Source: Actinopolyspora halophila DSM 43834
Lineage (GTDB): Bacteria; Actinomycetota; Actinomycetes; Mycobacteriales; Pseudonocardiaceae
Direction of reading: 5' to 3'
NCBI RefSeq assembly: GCF_000371785.1
Contig: NZ_AQUI01000002.1
Location: forward strand, 1,405,276 to 1,469,275
Length of the DNA stretch: 64,000 nt
The translations under genes and the position numbers were made by a program. The notes under the pieces were generated by a model, which worked only from the letters and a program-made list of their open reading frames with translations, had not been told where the DNA came from and did not search any database. This document shows, piece after piece, positions 1-8,634 of the stretch (positions are counted from its first letter, which is position 1; each line of letters begins with the position of its first letter).

Positions 1-1011
1 GGGCCCGCATCCGGGTCTACGTGCTGGCCGTGGCGCCAGCCTTCCGAGGCTGGCGAGGATCGCAACGGCGGACTCCAGACCTGCGGGAGCCTGTGGGCCT
101 GCGTGGCGCCAGCCTTCCGAGGCTGGCGAGGATCGCAACGGGAGCTGGTTGTCCACCACCCCCTCCCCGCAGCCGCGTGGCGCCAGCCTTCCGAGGCTGG
201 CGAGGATCGCAACGCCAACATCGCCATCATCCTGATGGTGATCCTCGTGGTGGCGCCAGCCTTCCGAGGCTGGCGAGGATCGCAACCCGGCTCCGAGGCG
301 GAAGGCTCCTCGGCGGCGTCGGGGTGGCGCCAGCCTTCCGAGGCTGGCGAGGATCGCAACGGCCAGTCGGCTTTCCAGGGTCTCGATTTGGGTGCTGTGG
401 CGCCAGCCTTCCGAGGCTGGCGAGGATCGCAACCTTGCGGACTTTGTCGCTGGCGCGTCGGCGGATTCGTGGCGCCAGCCTTCCGAGGCTGGCGAGGATC
501 GCAACGCGAGCACGTGCCGATCGCGGGCCGCGTCGCGCACACCGTGGCGCCAGCCTTCCGAGGCTGGCGAGGATCGCAACTACGGCCTGGGCCGCGTCCC
601 CGGGTCGCATCGACTGGTGGCGCCAGCCTTCCGAGGCTGGCGAGGATCGCAACGGTGTGGGAGCACCGGCCGGGGCCGTTTTTGGTTGGAGTGGCGCCAG
701 CCTTCCGAGGCTGGCGAGGATCGCAACGGGTTCGCGATGGACCGCAGCACCCAACGCGCCAGCGGTGGCGCCAGCCCTTCGGGGCTGGCGAGGATCGCAA
801 CCCCGGGTGGAAGTCCTACGTGGACGACTCGAAGGCGTGTGGCGCCAGCCCTCCGGGCTGGCGAGGATCGCAACGGCATCTGGGGCGGACTCACGGCTAC
901 CGAGCGAGCCGGGTGGCGCCAGCCCCCCGGGGCTGGCGGGGATCGCAACATCGACGCTGAGGCGGAGTCCTACCGCCGAACAATGGTGGCGCCAGCCTTC
1001 CGAGGCTGGCG
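1..1011 (+). CRISPR. CRISPR array, 14 repeats visible, leader end outside window
   Basis: Repeats are 37 bases long. They start GTGGCGCC, contain the hairpin GCCAGCCT-TCCG-AGGCTGGC and end GAGGATCGCAAC. Starts are 30, 103, 177, 250, 324, 397, 469, 544, 617, 691, 765, 839, 913 and 986. The 13 spacers are all different and 35-38 bases long. Bases 1-29 look like the tail of another spacer, so the array probably continues to the left. Repeats 11-13 carry substitutions and repeat 14 is cut after 26 bases, which puts the old (trailer) end at the right and the leader at the left. The 3' GATCGCAAC resembles the ATTGAAAC-type tag of many class 1 repeats. The repeat and spacer lengths do not look like type I-E, but the type cannot be fixed because no cas gene is in view. 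Confidence 0.97.
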
Positions 1012-1031
1012 CCGGTTCTCCTCCGAACTGC

Positions 1032-2858
1032 TTACGGCGCCATGGTGACGAAGGTGTTCAGGTGTTGTCCGTCGGTGCCGTACACGTTGAGTTCGTAGTC
1101 GAGGACCTCGGATTCGTCGCGGCCGTCGTGGCGGACGGAGGCCGCCAGCAGGCGCTTGAGATGTTCTGGGCTGTCGGGGTCGGCTTCGGCGGTGAAGGTG
1201 CGGACGGTCGTACCGAGACGGCGGACTTCGAAGTGCAGCAGTCGCGGCCCTTCGGAAGCGGGTATCGACTCCGCTCCGGAGGATTCCTCGGCCGGTGCTT
1301 CCTGCCGCTGCGGTTGTTCCCCGTCGTCCGCGGCTACGAGCTCACGTGCTCCGACCGCGACGGTCGTTGGCTTGCCGCGGGACGTTTCGGCCAGCCTCCA
1401 GGTCTTGAGCAGTGTGACGGCTCTGCCGGCGGTGCCCACGGACACGTGGTGCTGGTCCGCGAGCTGCTTCGCGGTCGGCACCCGATCGCCGTCGACGAGC
1501 TCCCCGAGTCCGATCCGGTCGCGGATCTCGTGGGCGATGTGCTCGTAGGGATTCTCGGGCCGCTGCTTGGCGCGTTCGCTGGCCGCCACCGGTCCCTCGG
1601 GACGTTCCGGCACGCGGGAGAACAGCGCTCGGGAGGCTCGCTGGTCGGCCTCGGAGACCCACGCGGAATACGCCCGCAGCGTGGTGGTGCCGCCTCCGCC
1701 GTGCCCGAGCCGTCCGGCCACGGTGCGCGGGTCGACCCCGGACGAGATCAGCTCGGTGGCCGAGTAGTGCCGCAGCTTGTGCAGGGTGGTGGTGATGCCG
1801 AGCTTGCGGACCATGCGCTCGTAGCGCTGGGTCAGCGTGTCCGGATGTGCGAACTCGGCACCGCCGGGGACGGGGGAGAACACGTAAGCGTCCGGGAGAA
1901 GCTCCACACCGAACTGTGCGGCCAGCTGGTGCTGCCGCTGCTTCAGGTCGGTCAGCACCGCCACGCTCTCTGAGTCGAGCGCGATCCTGCGCTGCTGGTG
2001 CGTCTTGGTGTGCTTGACGTACCAGCTGCTGCTCGCCTCGTCGTAGGCCACCGACTGCTCGAGCCGCAGCACGGCCGCCTCCGGATCGACGTGGTCCCAG
2101 CGCAGTCCGCAGAGCTCGCCGCGGCGTGCGCCGGTGGTCATGGCCGTCCAGACGAGCGCACCCCAGTCCTCGTCGGTGCGCCAGGCCTCGTGCAGGATCC
2201 GCGCGGCCTGCTCGGCGCTCGGCGGGCTCGGCTCCGGTCGGGGAGCGGCCGGCGGTTCGGCCTGGCCGACCGGATTGCTCGCCACCCATTTCCACCGCAC
2301 CGCCCGCTTGAACGCGCCGGACAGCAGGTAGTGGACCTGCCTGATCTGGGTGGCCCCCAGTGGTCTGCAGCGGTGCTTGCGGCAGCGGTGGTCGCACTCG
2401 TGCGGCTTCCTGGTGCGGTGGTCGACGCGCTGCTTACCGGTGCAGTGGTCCCGGCAGCGGCGCAGCTCCGCGTACAGCGAGTCGAGCGCGTCCGCGTCGA
2501 GCTGGCCCACCTTGACCTGACCTATGAACGGCAGCACGTGTCTGCGCGTTGCTCGGCGGTAGCCGTTGAGCGTGGTCGCCTCGCCGTCGAAGTGCGTTTC
2601 GAGGTAGCGCTCGAGAAGCTGCTCGACGGTGGCGTTGGTCCGCGGGTTGCGGCGCTCGTCGACCTGGTTGAGCAGTCGGGTGCGCACCCGCTCGGCCTCG
2701 GCATCGGCGTTGCGCCCCGGAGGGACCACCTCGGTGAGGTAGTGCCGCCGCTGGGTCACCGGGTCGAAACCCGCGTAGACCTTCACCCGCAGCGCCCCGC
2801 TGGGAAGCCTCTCGAGGCTGCCGCGGGAACGTCTCCGGCCTCTCCCCGCCGCTTTCAT
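1032..2858 (-). CDS. Tyrosine recombinase/integrase with C-terminal GntR-like domain
   Basis: This is a 608-residue site-specific recombinase, much longer than the usual 370-450. Residues 1-60 look like the arm-binding region and about 65-170 like the SAM-like core-binding domain. A Cys/His-rich insert (about 136-165, with CRDHC, HECDHRC and HRC) could bind zinc. The catalytic domain follows, with TGARRGELCGLRW (first Arg), HKLRH (His and second Arg), GRLGH and the nucleophile region LRAYSAW. After it comes a GntR-type winged helix (YEHIAHEIRDRI, PTAKQLADQHHVSVGTAGRA) and an unrecognised tail of about 100 residues. The gene starts 90 bases from the 3' end of tRNA-Arg and reads away from it, so that tRNA is the likely attachment site. 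Its stop lies 20 bases from the last CRISPR repeat. All catalytic residues appear present. Confidence 0.93.
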   Translation of the reverse strand: MKAAGRGRRRSRGSLERLPSGALRVKVYAGFDPVTQRRHYLTEVVPPGRNADAEAERVRTRLLNQVDERRNPRTNATVEQLLERYLETHFDGEATTLNGYRRATRRHVLPFIGQVKVGQLDADALDSLYAELRRCRDHCTGKQRVDHRTRKPHECDHRCRKHRCRPLGATQIRQVHYLLSGAFKRAVRWKWVASNPVGQAEPPAAPRPEPSPPSAEQAARILHEAWRTDEDWGALVWTAMTTGARRGELCGLRWDHVDPEAAVLRLEQSVAYDEASSSWYVKHTKTHQQRRIALDSESVAVLTDLKQRQHQLAAQFGVELLPDAYVFSPVPGGAEFAHPDTLTQRYERMVRKLGITTTLHKLRHYSATELISSGVDPRTVAGRLGHGGGGTTTLRAYSAWVSEADQRASRALFSRVPERPEGPVAASERAKQRPENPYEHIAHEIRDRIGLGELVDGDRVPTAKQLADQHHVSVGTAGRAVTLLKTWRLAETSRGKPTTVAVGARELVAADDGEQPQRQEAPAEESSGAESIPASEGPRLLHFEVRRLGTTVRTFTAEADPDSPEHLKRLLAASVRHDGRDESEVLDYELNVYGTDGQHLNTFVTMAP

Positions 2859-2949
2859 GCCCCCAGTGTACGAGCACTCGCACCACGTTTGATGCCACGA
2901 GATCGACCGGGTGTGAACGTGACTAGGTAAAACTCCTGGTCAGATGTGG

Positions 2950-3023
2950 CGCCCCCGGCAGGATTCGAACCTGCGACCTAGAGATTAGAAGTCTCTTGCT
3001 CTATCCGTCTGAGCTACGAGGGC
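2950..3023 (-). tRNA. tRNA-Arg(UCU)
   Basis: Read on the minus strand, the cloverleaf has acceptor arms GCCCTCG and CGGGGGC (one G-T pair). The anticodon stem is AGAGA/TCTCT around loop CTTCTAA, giving anticodon TCT, and the T-loop is GTTCGAATC. A discriminator G is followed by an encoded CCA (2947-2949), unlike the tRNA-Gly in this window. Its intact 3' end faces the integrase gene and is a plausible integration site. Confidence 0.95.
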
Positions 3024-3521
3024 TCAACGACCCGCACGGACGCCGAGCGGGCGCCTGTCGTGTCGCATCAAGAGAGTATCGGTCGTAAGTGGTTTACAGG
3101 GAACCCACACGGCCGGTGTTGCCGAGACGGTATCGAACGGCAAGCTGATCATAATCCCACGTGCTTGGTCCCAGTTGTCTGGATCGCTCTTCGGGAGCTT
3201 TTCTCGAGCCTGTTTTGCGGATTTGACCAGCGATTATATGGGTTTTCCACCGCAGTGAGCTCGTTTCGTGTTCACCCGTGCTCCGTGTGATTCCTGTATC
3301 GATTCGTAATCTAACGGTGTTTGTCGCGGAGGAGTGTGCGTCGGAGGGCTCTGAAAGGGGTGTCGATCGGTGCTCCCCGGGTTGTCCACAAGCTTTCCGG
3401 CTGTGCACAGCTAGCGACAGAGGTATAGCGGTCCGTGTTGGATCCGGGGCAGTGTGAACTCAGCGCCGATCGGCGTCGGAATCGAAACGACCACGTGCCA
3501 GTGGTGGAAAGGCAGGAGTTC
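3024..3521. other. Intergenic region upstream of ssb
   Basis: I see no convincing gene in these 498 bases. The middle (about 3130-3320) is less GC-rich than its surroundings. A DnaA-box-like nonamer TTGTCCACA lies at 3382-3390, and a weaker CTGTGCACA at 3401-3409. The region should hold the ssb promoter, but I cannot place -35 and -10 elements with confidence. Confidence 0.4.
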
Positions 3522-3983
3522 ATGTACGAGACGGCTGTCACTCTCGTCGGCGAGGTTCTCAGTGCCCCGAAGTCCAGGGAGACGCGAAACGGCAACCGGG
3601 TTGCGAGCTTTCGGATGGTCAGTACCGCCCGCCGTTTCGACCGCACCCGTCAGTGTTGGGTGGACGGAGATCGGGTCTACGCCACGGTCAACTGCTGGAA
3701 GCAGCTCGCGGAGAGCGTGCTGTACTCGCTGGACAGGAACGACTCGGTCGTGGTCACCGGCAGGCTGCGGACCAGGGAGTACGAGTTCGAGGGGCAGCGC
3801 CGTGTCACGGCCGAGGTGGAGGCCGGAGCCGTCGGGCTCGACGTGCTGTGCAGTGTTCGCACGGACAGTGACGGGAATACTGCTGAAAGTGGCACGGAAG
3901 AAGCCCTGCCGAGTCAACTGCGGCCTCTCGGAATCGTCGAATCGAACACGGCTGCCGACACGCGTCATGCGATCGGTGCCTGA
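3522..3983 (+). CDS. Single-stranded DNA-binding protein, SsbB-like paralogue
   Basis: This 153-residue OB-fold protein should bind single-stranded DNA. Residues 1-115 follow the SSB fold: YETAVTLVGEVLSAP, RNGNRVASFRMVSTARRFDR, VYATVNCWKQLAESVLYSL, DSVVVTGRLRTREYEFEG. The tail is short and lacks the acidic DDDIPF-type tip of the primary SSB, which suggests the second actinobacterial SSB (Rv2478c type), linked elsewhere to recombination or competence rather than bulk replication. The ATG at 3522 is chosen because GGCAGGAG lies just upstream and the SSB fold begins there; an upstream GTG would add 29 residues with no family similarity. It precedes ettA, as in mycobacteria. Confidence 0.88.
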   Translation: MYETAVTLVGEVLSAPKSRETRNGNRVASFRMVSTARRFDRTRQCWVDGDRVYATVNCWKQLAESVLYSLDRNDSVVVTGRLRTREYEFEGQRRVTAEVEAGAVGLDVLCSVRTDSDGNTAESGTEEALPSQLRPLGIVESNTAADTRHAIGA

Positions 3984-4131
3984 GGGAGATTTTTCCGATC
4001 GGCACTGACGTCCCGAAGTGCCTCCGCGCTCCCCACTGTGCGCCGCTCGCCTGGTCAGGGCCCTTCAGGCGGGCGGGCACCGTGCGGACGCAGTGCAGAC
4101 TCCGCGTGTCGACACATCTACGATCGGAGGT

Positions 4132-5808
4132 ATGGCCGAGTTCATCTACACCATGAAGAACGTGCGCAAAACGCACGGGGATAAGGTAATACTGGAGAAC
4201 GCCACGCTCCAGTTCTACCCCGGTGCCAAGATCGGTGTGGTAGGGCCGAACGGGGCCGGTAAGTCGAGCGTGCTGCGCATCATGGCCGGACTCGACCACC
4301 CGAACAACGGTGAGGCCTTCCTGTCACCCGGTTACACCGTGGGCATCCTGCAACAGGAACCACCGCTGAACGAGGAGAAGACCGTCCTCGGCAACGTCGA
4401 GGAGGGTGTCGGCGAGATCAAGGAGAAGCTGGACCGCTTCAACAGCATCGCCGAAGAGCTCACCACCAATTACACCGACGAGCTCATGGAAGAAATGGGC
4501 AGGCTCCAGGAGGAGCTCGACCACGCCGACGCCTGGGAGCTGGACTCCCAGCTCGAACAGGCGATGGACGCGCTCCGCTGCCCACCCCCGGAGGCGGAGG
4601 TCCGCTACCTGTCCGGTGGTGAGCGGCGCAGGGTCGCCCTGTGCAAGCTGCTGCTGAGCAGGCCCGACCTGCTGCTGCTCGACGAGCCCACCAACCACTT
4701 GGACGCGGAGAGCGTGCAGTGGTTGGAGCACTTCCTCGCCAACTACCACGGTGCCGTGCTCGCCGTCACCCACGATCGCTATTTCCTCGACAACGTGGCG
4801 GGCTGGATCCTCGAACTCGATCGCGGCAGCACCTACCCCTACGAGGGGAACTACTCGACGTACCTGGAGAAGAAACAAGAGCGGCTGGCCGTCCAGGGCA
4901 AGCGGGACGCCAAACTGCAGAAGCGGCTCAAGGACGAGCTCGAATGGGTGCGGTCGAACACCAAGGCGCGGCAGAACAAGTCCCGCGCCCGGTTGCAGCG
5001 TTACGAGGAGATGGCCTCCGAGGCCGAGAAGACCCGAAAGATGGATTTCGAGGAAATCCAGATCCCGCCGGGGCCGAGGTTGGGTAACTTGGTCGTCGAG
5101 GCGAACGAGATGAGCAAGGGCTTCGAGGGCAATCTGTTGATCGATCGGTTGTCTTTCACGTTGCCGCCCAACGGCATCATCGGCGTGGTCGGTCCCAACG
5201 GTGTCGGCAAGACGACCCTGTTCAAGACCATCGTCGGACTCGAAGAGCCGGACAGCGGTGAGGTGCGGGTCGGGGACACGGTCAAGCTCAGCTACGTTGA
5301 CCAGAACCGTTCCGGTATCGACCCGGACAAGAACGTGTGGGAGGTCGTCTCCGACGGGCTCGATCACATCCAGGTCGGGCAGGTCGAGATGCCCTCGCGC
5401 GCCTACGTGAGCGCCTTCGGCTTCAAGGGTGCCGACCAGCAGAAACCGGCCGGTGTGCTTTCCGGCGGTGAGCGCAACAGGTTGAATCTCGCGTTGACTC
5501 TCAAGCAGGGTGGCAACACGCTGCTGCTGGACGAGCCGACCAACGACCTGGACGTGGAAACGTTGTCCTCGCTGGAGAACGCGCTGCAGGAGTTCCCCGG
5601 CTGTGCCGTGGTCATCTCCCACGATCGTTGGTTCCTCGACCGTGTGGCCACGCACATCCTCGCCTGGGAAGGTGACGAAGAGAACCCGGCGAAGTGGTTC
5701 TGGTTCGAAGGCAACTTCGAGGGCTACGAAAAGAACAAGATCGACCGGTTGGGCGCCGAGGCCGCACGTCCGCACCGGGTGACCCATCGCAAACTGACAC
5801 GCGGCTGA
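4132..5808 (+). CDS. ettA: Energy-dependent translational throttle protein EttA (ABC-F ATPase)
   Basis: A cytoplasmic ABC-F protein of 558 residues, the normal EttA length, with no membrane segments. It has two nucleotide-binding domains: Walker A GPNGAGKSS with signature LSGGERRRVALCKLLLS and LLLDEPTNHLD, then Walker A GPNGVGKTT with LSGGERNRLNLAL and LLLDEPTNDLD. The charged linker between them (about 240-320) is rich in Lys, Arg and Glu, as in proteins that enter the ribosomal E site. EttA proteins gate the first elongation step according to the ATP/ADP ratio. The ATG at 4132 follows CGGAGG and begins MAEFIYTMKNVRK, matching the family N-terminus. The next gene begins 15 bases after its stop. 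Confidence 0.95.
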   Translation: MAEFIYTMKNVRKTHGDKVILENATLQFYPGAKIGVVGPNGAGKSSVLRIMAGLDHPNNGEAFLSPGYTVGILQQEPPLNEEKTVLGNVEEGVGEIKEKLDRFNSIAEELTTNYTDELMEEMGRLQEELDHADAWELDSQLEQAMDALRCPPPEAEVRYLSGGERRRVALCKLLLSRPDLLLLDEPTNHLDAESVQWLEHFLANYHGAVLAVTHDRYFLDNVAGWILELDRGSTYPYEGNYSTYLEKKQERLAVQGKRDAKLQKRLKDELEWVRSNTKARQNKSRARLQRYEEMASEAEKTRKMDFEEIQIPPGPRLGNLVVEANEMSKGFEGNLLIDRLSFTLPPNGIIGVVGPNGVGKTTLFKTIVGLEEPDSGEVRVGDTVKLSYVDQNRSGIDPDKNVWEVVSDGLDHIQVGQVEMPSRAYVSAFGFKGADQQKPAGVLSGGERNRLNLALTLKQGGNTLLLDEPTNDLDVETLSSLENALQEFPGCAVVISHDRWFLDRVATHILAWEGDEENPAKWFWFEGNFEGYEKNKIDRLGAEAARPHRVTHRKLTRG

Positions 5809-5823
5809 GATCGGAGAGTCGTC

Positions 5824-8523
5824 TTGGCGAGGGAGCGCGGTTCGCGGGTGAGCAAGCCTGGTCGGGAATTGCTGGAATCCGCCTGGCAATGGCGTTGGCG
5901 GGTTCCGGAGCTGGCTCTGTTGCTCGGTAACCGCGCGACCTCTCTGGCAAGAGAAACGGGCGACGTCGAGCAGCGACTCCGTGCCGAGTTCATCGCGCTG
6001 TTCGCCGCCAACAGGTTGGGACGTTCGGTCGCGGGGGTGGAACGCGCCCTCGGAGCGTTGCGGGACGCCGAGCAGGCGGGACTGACCGAGCTGCTCGACG
6101 AGCTGAGGGTCGAACTCGCCTGCTGTGCCCGCAGTAGCGGGAGCCACGACGTGGCCTCGCGGGTGTTGCATCCGTTGTTGGAGCGGGAGAGAACTTCGCC
6201 GCAGCTGCGTGCGCACGCGCTGCTGGAGTTGTGTGGTGCGTTGCCGATGTATCGGCGCTCGTCCGAGCGCGTGGAGGCTCTGGACGAGGCCGACCGACTC
6301 TACGCCGCCGAGACGACCCACGATCAGGATACGGTTCGGCTGCTCCGCGCCAGGGTCGACGCCGTTCGGGCCGGTCATCACCGTGGGCACGGCGAGTTCA
6401 CGACTGCGATCGATTCGGCGGCCCGTGGGATCGATTTCCTGGAACGGCTCGGGGACCCAGCCGCGGACAGTGGCGGGATCAGGGCGAGTCTCGTGCTGGA
6501 GCAGGCACAGGCACTTCTCGATCTGGGCAGACACGGGGAAGCCGTTCGCTGTTCGGCCGACCTGCTGCAGCAGCCCCTGCGTGCGGCAGCCGCCGCTCCG
6601 GTGGGGTGGCTGCGACTGGCACTGACCACCCGGGTTTATCTGCCCGCGGGGCAACGGCAAGCGGCTCTGGAATCGCTGAACGAGGCTCTCGGCGGCGCAC
6701 GTCGCCACGAGTTGCTCGACCTGCAGGCGGCTGTGCTCAACATGCTGTCGAACGTTCACGAGTCCGCCGCGGAGCTGCGGGAGGCCCTGCACTGTGTCCG
6801 GGAGGCGTACTCGGCCGACTACCGGCGACGCACGATGATCGAGTACGCCAGGGTTCGGCTGCTGGAGTGCTTCCCCGGCTCCGAGGGCGAGGACCACGCG
6901 ATACCCAAGCAGCAGTCCGTGGGCGAGGTCAGCCGTGCGAGTGCGGAGCACACGGTGCCGACACGGCGGGCTCCCGAACCCGCGCCGTCCACCTCCGAGC
7001 AAGGGAACGACACCAGGCAGGCAGCACGCCAGCTCATGGACACGCTCGTGAAACACGGGGGTGTCTCGAACAACGAGGAGCTCGCCGAGGCGGTGGGGGA
7101 GGGTTTCGGGCGCAGCCCGGTTTCCCGCACCAGCTCCTCGGCAGGTCCTCGTCCCACCGGATCGGTCCTGAAGGAGCAAAGCGGCGCGAGTTCTGCAGGA
7201 CCTGCCGAGCGGTCCCGGGACGAGTTCGGTTCACCGGCGCGGAAACAGGCAGGTGGGGGCAGGCGTCGTAGACGGGAGCTCTCGGAACGGGATTCCGGCG
7301 AGCCGTCCGGAACCGGCGGGGGCTTTCCCGGCGCAGGGGAAGAAGACGGGCACGTCCCCGAAACCAGCGGACAGGAGACCCACACCTCGGTGGGATTCCC
7401 GACGGAGGCTACCCCGGGGCAGGGCACGCCTGCGGAGGAGGCGACGCCCCCGTGGGACTCCCCCGCAGCTTCCTCGCAGGATCCCGTGGCCTTTTCGCGG
7501 AGGGACGCGGAGTCGGGACCGTACTTCGCTTCCACCCGGAACGCCGCCGACGCCGGCGCGACTCGAGCGGCTCGGGAGCACGGCGTGGAGCGGGACGACC
7601 TCCCGCCCGCGGACGAGAGGTGGCCCTCGACCGGTGAGATGACGACCGTCCTGCCTGTTGTTCCCCCCGAACCGGCGACGGATACGGCGCCCGAACGGAG
7701 TGACAGCGTTCCGGACCGTCAGGACTGGCCCTACGATGATCCCGTTCCCGGCAGTACGAGCCCTTCGCGTGAGTACGGCGACGGCTCACGTGATTCCGCC
7801 CAGGAAGAAGGGCGGTGGTCGGAGGGGACGAACCACGTTCAGGACGGAGCGGAAGGACAGCGCAGTCGAGATTCGCCCACGTCCTCGTACGATCGCGACG
7901 ATACCACCGGGCGCCGTTCGTCCGGACGTTCGTTCGCCGAGATCAAGGCGGCGCTGGACGCGGAACAGCGGGGTGCGGCACGTGACCGGACGAGCCACGG
8001 AGACCCCGCCCCGGAGAACGAGCGAAGTGCCGGTGGACGACGTCGTCGTGCGGATTCCCCCGTTGAGAGTGCGGACGCCACCTCCGGCGCGGGCCACGGT
8101 GAGTCCACCGCGGGTGACACGGGTGAGAAGCAGCCGGTACATCCCGCTGTCACCGAGGAACTGCTCGAACAGAGCAGGGACCTGATCAAGGACCTTCCGG
8201 AACTGGAGAACACGGACAGCGGGGTCGACGACACCGACCAGGCCGGACTCGCCGATCTGCTCGCGGAAGCGTTGGTCGCCTATCAGCACGGCAAGCAGGG
8301 CACTGCGGCGGACAACGGGAACGAGCCGGCGGAGCCCCGTCCTGAACGGGAGAGCTCCGCACCCGCGGGGCCATACGGGGAGGAACGGTCCGCGGAGGGC
8401 GGGGCTCCGGGGAAAGCGACCGAGGAACCGAGAGCCACCGAGGAACCGCGCTCACGTCGACGTCACGCGGCGGGGGAGGACGGGGGCGGGAACGCCCATA
8501 CCTGGACTCCGCAGGTCCGCTGA
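5824..8523 (+). CDS. Helical-repeat protein with long disordered tail, unknown function
   Basis: An 899-residue protein of unknown role. Residues 1-355 are rich in Ala, Leu and Arg in regularly spaced helical pairs resembling TPR repeats, for example ERVEALDEADRLYAAE, GIDFLERLGDPA and RQAALESLNEALGGA. The remaining 540 residues are low complexity, rich in Ser, Glu, Gly, Asp and Pro, and predicted disordered, with scattered GRRRR and SRRRH basic clusters. A short segment near 760-830 (VTEELLEQSRDLIKDLPEL and ADLLAEALVAYQ) may be a helical hairpin. The start is a TTG after a GGAG box. It sits between ettA and the glutamate dehydrogenase and is probably cotranscribed with ettA. I see no catalytic motif and no signal peptide. 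Confidence 0.8.
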   Translation: MARERGSRVSKPGRELLESAWQWRWRVPELALLLGNRATSLARETGDVEQRLRAEFIALFAANRLGRSVAGVERALGALRDAEQAGLTELLDELRVELACCARSSGSHDVASRVLHPLLERERTSPQLRAHALLELCGALPMYRRSSERVEALDEADRLYAAETTHDQDTVRLLRARVDAVRAGHHRGHGEFTTAIDSAARGIDFLERLGDPAADSGGIRASLVLEQAQALLDLGRHGEAVRCSADLLQQPLRAAAAAPVGWLRLALTTRVYLPAGQRQAALESLNEALGGARRHELLDLQAAVLNMLSNVHESAAELREALHCVREAYSADYRRRTMIEYARVRLLECFPGSEGEDHAIPKQQSVGEVSRASAEHTVPTRRAPEPAPSTSEQGNDTRQAARQLMDTLVKHGGVSNNEELAEAVGEGFGRSPVSRTSSSAGPRPTGSVLKEQSGASSAGPAERSRDEFGSPARKQAGGGRRRRRELSERDSGEPSGTGGGFPGAGEEDGHVPETSGQETHTSVGFPTEATPGQGTPAEEATPPWDSPAASSQDPVAFSRRDAESGPYFASTRNAADAGATRAAREHGVERDDLPPADERWPSTGEMTTVLPVVPPEPATDTAPERSDSVPDRQDWPYDDPVPGSTSPSREYGDGSRDSAQEEGRWSEGTNHVQDGAEGQRSRDSPTSSYDRDDTTGRRSSGRSFAEIKAALDAEQRGAARDRTSHGDPAPENERSAGGRRRRADSPVESADATSGAGHGESTAGDTGEKQPVHPAVTEELLEQSRDLIKDLPELENTDSGVDDTDQAGLADLLAEALVAYQHGKQGTAADNGNEPAEPRPERESSAPAGPYGEERSAEGGAPGKATEEPRATEEPRSRRRHAAGEDGGGNAHTWTPQVR

Positions 8524-8634
8524 ACGAGCCCTGGCGTGATCTGTTCAGGCCACCCCCAAAAGGAGTCGGACAGCCTCTAGGGTGGTGTTCGTGTTGGCAC
8601 AACGAGGTGCCGCTAGTTGTGGAGCTGCGTGACG

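Noticed and set aside
21-1973. Open frames running through the CRISPR array
   Set aside because: They arise from repeat units without stops and encode only the repeated ASLPRLARIAT-like peptide. The array is non-coding.
2947-2957. Shared GTGGCGCC between the tRNA-Arg 3' flank and the CRISPR repeat start
   Set aside because: Only eight bases agree and the continuation differs at once, so it is most likely chance in GC-rich DNA rather than an att-derived repeat.
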